DNA from: Rhypophila decipiens
Lineage: Eukaryota > Ascomycota > Sordariomycetes > Sordariales > Naviculisporaceae
Direction of reading: 5' to 3'
NCBI GenBank assembly: GCA_033297075.1
Contig: MU858429.1
Span: forward strand, 1 to 11,260
Length of the DNA: 11,260 bases
The translations under genes and the position numbers were made by a program. Of the stretch, positions 7,408 through 11,260 are shown piece by piece. The stretch's first letter is position 1; every line of letters starts with the position of its first letter. The notes under the pieces were generated by a model. That model had not been told where the DNA came from. It did not search any database and saw nothing but the letters and a program-made list of their open reading frames with translations.

Positions 7408-7960
7408 AGCAACCCTCTTCTCCAACCGCAGAACATGGAGTCAACAACCAAGCTAATCTACATGAAGCACACCTAAGATGAGGATGGTTGGAGGCTGGTC
7501 TTTTTGTCTTGGGGCCGTGGAGCAGGATCGTAAAACCGGGAGGCGGGCTGATCTATAACAGATGATTGAGTAGCTGACTTTATTTGCCCTTCCTGTTGCC
7601 AGTCCAGGGTTGTATCATCCGATTGGCCTGCCCTCTACTGCTCCCCGCTGGTCTGGGAGCGAGAATGCGGTCCCGAGCCGCCCCCAGCATTTTGCAGACA
7701 CTACGAAGGTGGAGGGTGTTTTGCCAGCCGCATATCAAGCGTGGTCCGGGTTCGCCAGTCGGGGCCACCAGCACCCATCAAGCTTGGATCTCTCTTCCCA
7801 TCTACTAACAACAAAACAGCAATATATCATTCCAACTGAGCAATAGTATCCTCAACAAAACTATATACTCTCAGAGAGAGTGCTGATTATGACCCATGCG
7901 TCGATATCTCCTGACTGTGGGTACATGGAAATGAAATAAACGTTTGGCCGCAGCAGAAGA
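7408..7960. other. no convincing gene
   Basis: Overlapping frames of 64-78 codons exist on both strands between 7580 and 7846. The plus frame at 7610-7846 contains a mildly protein-like SRPQHFADTTKVEGVLPAAY, but it has no known motif. I looked for the LTR or the chromodomain expected after the integrase and did not find either. Confidence 0.4.
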
Positions 7961-7968
7961 CTACCTTG

Positions 7969-8385
7969 TCATTGGAGCATCCCTCGGAGGGTCTTGATAC
8001 CCCAACGCCGAGGGAAAGCAGAGGTCATGAAACCTGTGAGTACATCCTTGGTAGATACACCCCCGACCGAGAACAGCAGCATCCCATCACCCCCTGTGTC
8101 CCATAAACTCGTCCACGCCACCCTGGTCCAAGTTTGCTCCCAGCTTGGCGACAAGCTCGTCAAATGACAGGAGACTAACCGGGTTTGCCGAACTACCCGC
8201 AGATGTGGCCGACTTGGAAAGGTTCCCTGCATCCTGGTCGCCCTTCTCGTTTTCCTCAAGCCCATAATTCGTGCAATACCATAATAGGTTGTATTTCCTC
8301 ACAAAGTCGATAAAATTCCGTCTTGAATGGATACCCCGGTCCTTGATGGAACAAACACTCCTAGCGGGTCGAAAGAACCTATAAT
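7969..8385 (-). pseudogene. unknown protein fragment with a frameshift
   Basis: On the minus strand the frame from about 8385 to 8087 is open and reads SRRNFIDFVRKYNLLWYCTN, then YGLEENEKGDQDAG, a Ser/Ala-rich linker, and LLSFDELVAKLGANLDQGGV before a stop. Another minus frame takes over at about 8110 and reads GGDGMLLFSVGGVSTKDVLT, then GFMTSAFPRRWGIKTLRGML, to the stop at 7969-7971. The two parts would join by one frameshift or a short unrecognised intron. The composition is protein-like, but I recognise no family. Confidence 0.4.
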
Positions 8386-8520
8386 ATCACTGTGGAGGCT
8401 TGATCAGTTACATACTCGAATAGCCCAGTGCCAGATACGAAGAATTGGAGGTAATTCGAAGTCTATTAGCTGTTTAGTAACTAAAGGATGGATGTAAACC
8501 CGTTATAAGTGTTTAGTTCT

Positions 8521-8769
8521 TTACATCTTGAGAAACCGCTCACGGTACTCCTCTGGGGTGGTCGTGATAAAGCGAGAGGTAAATCTCCTCCCGACACAAC
8601 GTAATGACAACTTCGTTCCGGGGACAGAGATGGATTGCAGCGGCCGATCCCAAGGGAATGGCTTCTCAGTGGGCATAGGAAACTCCGGAAATTCGATGCC
8701 AAACTCATCAAGGACGGACTTGCGTGCCTGCGGCCCGATAATTTCAAACTGACCATTGTGTCGAGGGAT
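8521..8769 (-). pseudogene. C-terminal exon of an unknown protein
   Basis: A minus frame of 82 codons is open from 8769 to TAA 8523-8521, in a different register from the longer overlapping frame that starts at 9260. It reads HNGQFEIIGPQARKSVLDEF, then GIEFPEFPMPTEKPFPWDRP, then SISVPGTKLSLRC, and ends TTPEEYRERFLKM. The continuity, the Pro/aromatic pattern and the natural end after a charged helix suggest genuine coding. No ATG precedes it in frame, so it is a 3' piece. I do not recognise the family. The longer frame through here (259 codons from 9260) is real only in its first half. Confidence 0.45.
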
Positions 8770-8814
8770 TTACCAGGAAAGTGGGAACGCCGCTTCCCTT
8801 TAGAAGGCCCGCTA

Positions 8815-9508
8815 CTCTGAAGATATTGCCACTCTTTTGTTAGCCAATTCTTGGCTAAGTGGAGAAGAGGGTTCGACACTGGCTCCGCAGTTTCCATGCA
8901 AAGCTGGCGGTGCTGGTAGTCTAGCTCGCAATAGAGATCCGCCGTGGTAGAAAGGATCACGAGTCGTCGAGATTCGGTAAGCTCTGGGGTCTTGAGACAA
9001 AGTTCAAAGCATCGTCTAGCTTCTTCAAAACGGCCTTTTCCCCTCAAGATACGGCCAACGCAATGAATGTGGTCCCACAGCAGCCCAAGCCGTCCTTCGA
9101 TGCGAACAGGAGCATATTTCTTTATTTGACGGTGCGCTTCTTCGAAGGAGAATTTGTACGCAAAATTCTTGGCTTGGGATATATATAGCGGTCCTAGCAC
9201 ATCGGTGTGGGCCGGCGGTGACGCGGGGGAGAAATTCCTCAATGATACGCGCAGAGCCATCGATGTCGCCTTTAAGTCGCATCAAAGTGCTTCTTTGCTG
9301 GACCACCTCGACTTGAAGCTGTAGGGATGCGTGCTCTCCGAGTAGTACCTGGGCGGAGCGTATCAATCTCTCCCGGGTGTCGATAGTTGATGTTTTGATT
9401 CTAGACGCTGCGACTAGAGACTGGACGATATCGACTCGATTTGGCTGGATACCCCGCGATACGAGGGCTTCGAGATCCCTGAGGATGTTTTGGGCCTCAA
9501 TACCGCAT
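8815..9508 (-). pseudogene. TPR-repeat region (fungal NB-ARC/TPR-like C-terminus), frameshifted
   Basis: A minus frame opens after an acceptor-like GCTAAC..AATAG (ending at 9509) and reads EAQNILRDLEALVSRGIQPN, later LLGEHASLQLQVEVVQQRST and GDIDGSARIIEEFL down to about 9240. A second frame then continues YISQAKNFAYKFSFEEAHRQ, ILRGKGRFEEARRCFELCLK and STTADLYCELDYQ to about 8830. The helix pairs have the TPR spacing and residues (small residue, Y/F, A). In fungal STAND-type NB-ARC/TPR proteins such repeats form the C-terminal sensor. A single frameshift near a C-run (about 9225-9245) separates the two halves. The NTPase core is absent and the TPR region stops abruptly near 8815, where an unrelated exon follows. 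Confidence 0.62.
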
Positions 9509-9523
9509 CTATTAATGGGTTAG

Positions 9524-9973
9524 CTGTGCTCCGATTGGTCGAACAGCTCCCAGAACTCGGAAGAATGAGAAGAACGCAAGCGAGCACAATACATTGAGTT
9601 TTTCATTCCTCAAAGAACGACGGGCAAGAAATTCATCGACGGCCTTCTAAAGGAGAATGAGCTTCAGGGTATTGCGTTTGACTTTGAAGACGCAAAGCTC
9701 ATAGGGAGCTCAGAAAACGATATCGAAGTGGAATGGTATCGAAAATCAAGCTCCCGAGAACGCCTTAATCATGCGGAATGGGAAACTGAGTCTGTCATTC
9801 CCGCAACACATGACCGCAGCAACTATGAGGATCTTGCTAAGATTGAAGCATTCTCCAAGGAAACGCCTATGTTTTGTTCTCTTACAACGCTCGGGGATGA
9901 TGTTGACTTGTTGGAGTTTATAGAAGAGCATGCTAAAGCGGCTGGTTTAAAGGTGGATATGGAGCTTGTGTGA
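9524..9973 (+). pseudogene. unknown acidic protein, C-terminal part
   Basis: The frame runs from 9524, after an acceptor-like TATTAATGGGTTAG, to TGA 9971-9973, with one in-frame TGA at 9566-9568. Before that stop it reads CSDWSNSSQNSEE; after it EERKRAQYIEFFIPQRTTGK. The reading continues through IAFDFEDAKLIGSSENDIEV, later ESVIPATHDRSNYEDLAKIE, and a C-terminal LLEFIEEHAKAAGLKVDMEL. The TGA could be a C-to-T change of CGA. The rest is fully open and well composed, about 135 codons after the stop. ATG 9728 is the first Met after it. I recognise no domain. It faces away from the TPR fragment; their 5' edges are only about 15 bp apart. Confidence 0.5.
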
Positions 9974-10256
9974 TTTTGTAAAGTAATACGACTTCAATAA
10001 ATGCGGGTGTGCGAGAGCTGGAATGTAGGAAAGACGCTTTGTTTCTGGGTAGAATTTGCAACGAAGGATGTTTTTTAGTAAGTCTGTACCATCCAATTCT
10101 AGGAACCAAGGCTAATAAAGTGTACTTCATCAACATCTGAAAGGAAGGAATTTCTCAAAGTACGAGCAAGAGTTTCTGGTGCGTTACAACCGAGAGGCGA
10201 GAGCGATTGACTGTTGGCAGGCACTTTATCAGTGTTCTACGCTACATCGGAAGTGA
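9974..10256. other. no gene seen
   Basis: This is the sequence just downstream of the 9524-9973 frame. It is AT-rich with no frame over 67 codons and no motif. It may include the 3' untranslated region of that gene (AATAAA at 9997 is a possible polyadenylation signal, within CTTCAATAAATG). Confidence 0.4.
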
Positions 10257-10561
10257 TTAGGTTGGTGTCTCGGATGGGACGCGAGTTTAGTAGAAAGGAC
10301 TGACGACACCGCTCTCGGCTGTGGTGCTGTTCAGCTAACACTTGACGGTCAGTTAGTGGTATTTCAAGGAGGGCCGGTTGGTTGGGAAGACAAAAGCTTA
10401 GACGAGGAGATTTTGGAGAAGGAGAAGAGAGATTGAGAATACTAAAATATTGGGAACGTTCTTGGCCCCGGCCGACACCTGATGCTCTGAGATTTGAAAA
10501 ATTGGCTGAGACTAAGGGTATGACAATGCCAGCAGTGCGCTTCTATAGACAATTCAAGTAA
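10257..10561 (+). pseudogene. unknown protein fragment, one frameshift
   Basis: The frame from 10257 to TGA 10434-10436 reads LGCGAVQLTLDGQLVVFQGG, then PVGWEDKSLDEEILEKEKRD. A second frame then reads LRILKYWERSWPRPTPDALR, then FEKLAETKGMTMPAVRFYRQ, ending at TAA 10559-10561. The two parts fit end to end at about 10430, inside the purine-rich GGAGAAGGAGAAGAGAGA run, a natural slippage site. The combined piece is about 95 residues with a natural C-terminus. No family is recognised. Nothing marks its 5' end. Confidence 0.4.
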
Positions 10562-10619
10562 CCCATCGCCTGCTTCATTCTTATGTATATTAAAGCAAGT
10601 ACACTAATACGGCTAAATC

Positions 10620-10677
10620 CGGTAAAACTTTGCTCTCTGGTAAACTGGCACTATCATTCCTACTCTAAGCATAATAA
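10620..10677 (-). repeat. 58-bp dispersed inverted repeat, copy 2
   Basis: This is the inverse of 4059-4115. On the plus strand it begins CGGTAAAACTTTGC and ends TACTCTAAGCATAATAA. The flanks on both sides differ from those of copy 1. On the minus strand it supplies the last residues (LLCLE and stop) of the unknown protein at 10660-11169, so it marks the 3' cut of that gene. Confidence 0.7.
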
Positions 10678-11169
10678 CCCAAACTCTCGAAGATAGAATC
10701 CGTCCGAATCGTTGGCGAGGGCGCTAGCATTTGCTTCGGCAATGACATTGTCGTCGAAGTCAGTGTCGTAAGTATTGGGATCGTATTCATTTAAAGTATC
10801 GTTGATGTTAGAGGTCTGTAGTGGCTTGGAGGAGTCTGTGGTGAGCTTTGCTAGTAATTTTGGTGAAGTGTTGCGGTCGAATTTTCCAGCGGCCGCTGCT
10901 TTCTGTGCCGCAGCAGCAAGAGCTGCTTGGTATAGCAAGTCCTGTTTTGGAGGGGCTCTCTCATCCGCTGGAGTGGCCTGCTGAAGGCTGTACTCGTCTT
11001 TGAAATCCGGATTAATGCCGGATACCACCAACCAATCATTATCCGTTATAGCGTCACAGCGAAAGTCATCTGAGTCGAAGACATTATGATTCGAGTAACG
11101 AGGGCCGCTAGCATTGTCTGCTTCCTTCTTTTCTAGCCCACAGTGCCCATGATGTTTTCCCAGTATCTG
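10660..11169 (-). CDS. unknown Ala/Asp-rich protein, partial
   Basis: The minus frame is open from 11169 to the stop at 10660-10662, about 169 codons without an initiating ATG. It begins right after an acceptor-like GTGACAG, so this may be an internal or last exon. The translation reads DFRCDAITDNDWLVVSGINP, then DEYSLQQATPADERAPPKQD, an Ala-rich helix (LLYQAALAAAAQKAAAAGKF), and a polar acidic tail, DTLNEYDPNTYDTDFDDNVI, then ANDSDGFYLREFG. The tail resembles a conserved but uncharacterised fungal C-terminal pattern (..SDGFYGQEFGFYA..) as I remember it, which would make the final LLCLE a frameshifted or replaced end. No enzyme motif is visible. It is probably disordered and may be a scaffold or kinase substrate; that is only inference. 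Confidence 0.5.
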   Translation of the reverse strand, partial: QILGKHHGHCGLEKKEADNASGPRYSNHNVFDSDDFRCDAITDNDWLVVSGINPDFKDEYSLQQATPADERAPPKQDLLYQAALAAAAQKAAAAGKFDRNTSPKLLAKLTTDSSKPLQTSNINDTLNEYDPNTYDTDFDDNVIAEANASALANDSDGFYLREFGLLCLE

Positions 11170-11185
11170 TCACGGCGAGCCGTGA
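11170..11185. promoter_or_regulatory. 16-bp palindrome containing CGG-N4-CCG
   Basis: TCACGGCGAGCCGTGA is a near-perfect palindrome with 7-bp arms. Its core, CGG-N4-CCG, has the form of inverted CGG half-sites bound by dimeric Zn2Cys6 regulators. It lies just upstream, on the minus strand, of the open frame at 10660-11169. Function is inferred from form only; such short palindromes also arise by chance. Confidence 0.25.
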
Positions 11186-11229
11186 TAACACAAGCGATAG
11201 TGCCCTATTGAAACCACTATATAACACAC

Positions 11230-11259
11230 AATTCTAAGGCTGGCTTGCAGCTTAGAATT
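11230..11259. repeat. 9-bp inverted repeat at the window edge
   Basis: AATTCTAAG (11230-11238) pairs with CTTAGAATT (11251-11259) around a 12-base loop in which GC and GC can also pair. It could be one end of a small inverted-repeat element or a terminator-like hairpin. The window stops here, so the outer context is not visible. Confidence 0.4.
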
Positions 11260-11260
11260 T

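Noticed and set aside
6928..7451. Minus-strand frames opposite the integrase
   Set aside because: They are antisense shadows of a clearly coding plus-strand integrase frame.
8481..9260. Single 259-residue TPR protein
   Set aside because: Only the first half is TPR-like. The second half is out of register with a better coding frame (8521-8769), and the N-terminal TPR part is in another frame (up to 9508).

Overview
The window looks like an accessory or repeat-rich region from a filamentous ascomycete (Pezizomycotina). The reasons are: a fungal Zn(II)2Cys6 regulator with 67- and 68-nt introns and canonical GT/RCTRAC-like/AG signals; a DUF3435 (FluG-domain / tyrosine-recombinase-like) fragment; a Ty3/gypsy integrase fragment; WD40 and TPR remnants of the kind common in fungal repeat proteins; and a tRNA-derived SINE-like repeat. 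Nothing bacterial is seen (no operons, no Shine-Dalgarno spacing).

Layout. 1-560: two copies of a 105-bp repeat, the first with an intact Pol III A box and B box, separated by a very hairpin-rich segment. 560-1555: no convincing gene, but a 121-bp tandem duplication. 1556-2457: decayed plus-strand coding frames with two in-frame stops of the type produced by C-to-T change. 2554-2784: short frame resembling the end of a dynamin-like GTPase effector domain (tentative). 2927-4105 (minus): WD40 protein without a start codon, cut at a 58-bp repeat. 4694-5814 (minus): the best gene, a Zn2Cys6 transcription factor in at least three exons, but with no visible start codon. 5830-6132 (plus): DUF3435 fragment lying head-to-head against that missing start. 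6545-6769: unassigned exon-like frames with an intron-like gap. 6742-7407: Ty3/gypsy integrase C-terminus. 7960-8385 (minus): unassigned broken gene. 8521-9508 (minus): an unknown 3' exon, then a frameshifted TPR region. 9524-9973 (plus): C-terminal part of an unknown protein, head-to-head with the TPR fragment. 10257-10561 (plus): frameshifted unknown fragment. 10660-11169 (minus): 3' part of an Ala/Asp-rich unknown protein, ending in the second copy of the 58-bp repeat.

How it fits together. This is not a functional cluster. It is a mosaic of gene pieces, most lacking their 5' ends, with sharp junctions between pieces and at least one short repeat (4059-4115 and 10620-10677) sitting exactly where two unrelated genes are cut. 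Only the Zn2Cys6 gene looks possibly functional. The DUF3435 piece is of interest because that family includes the captain recombinases of Starship elements, but a single degraded fragment does not show that a Starship is present. All family assignments come from reading motifs; no database search was possible.
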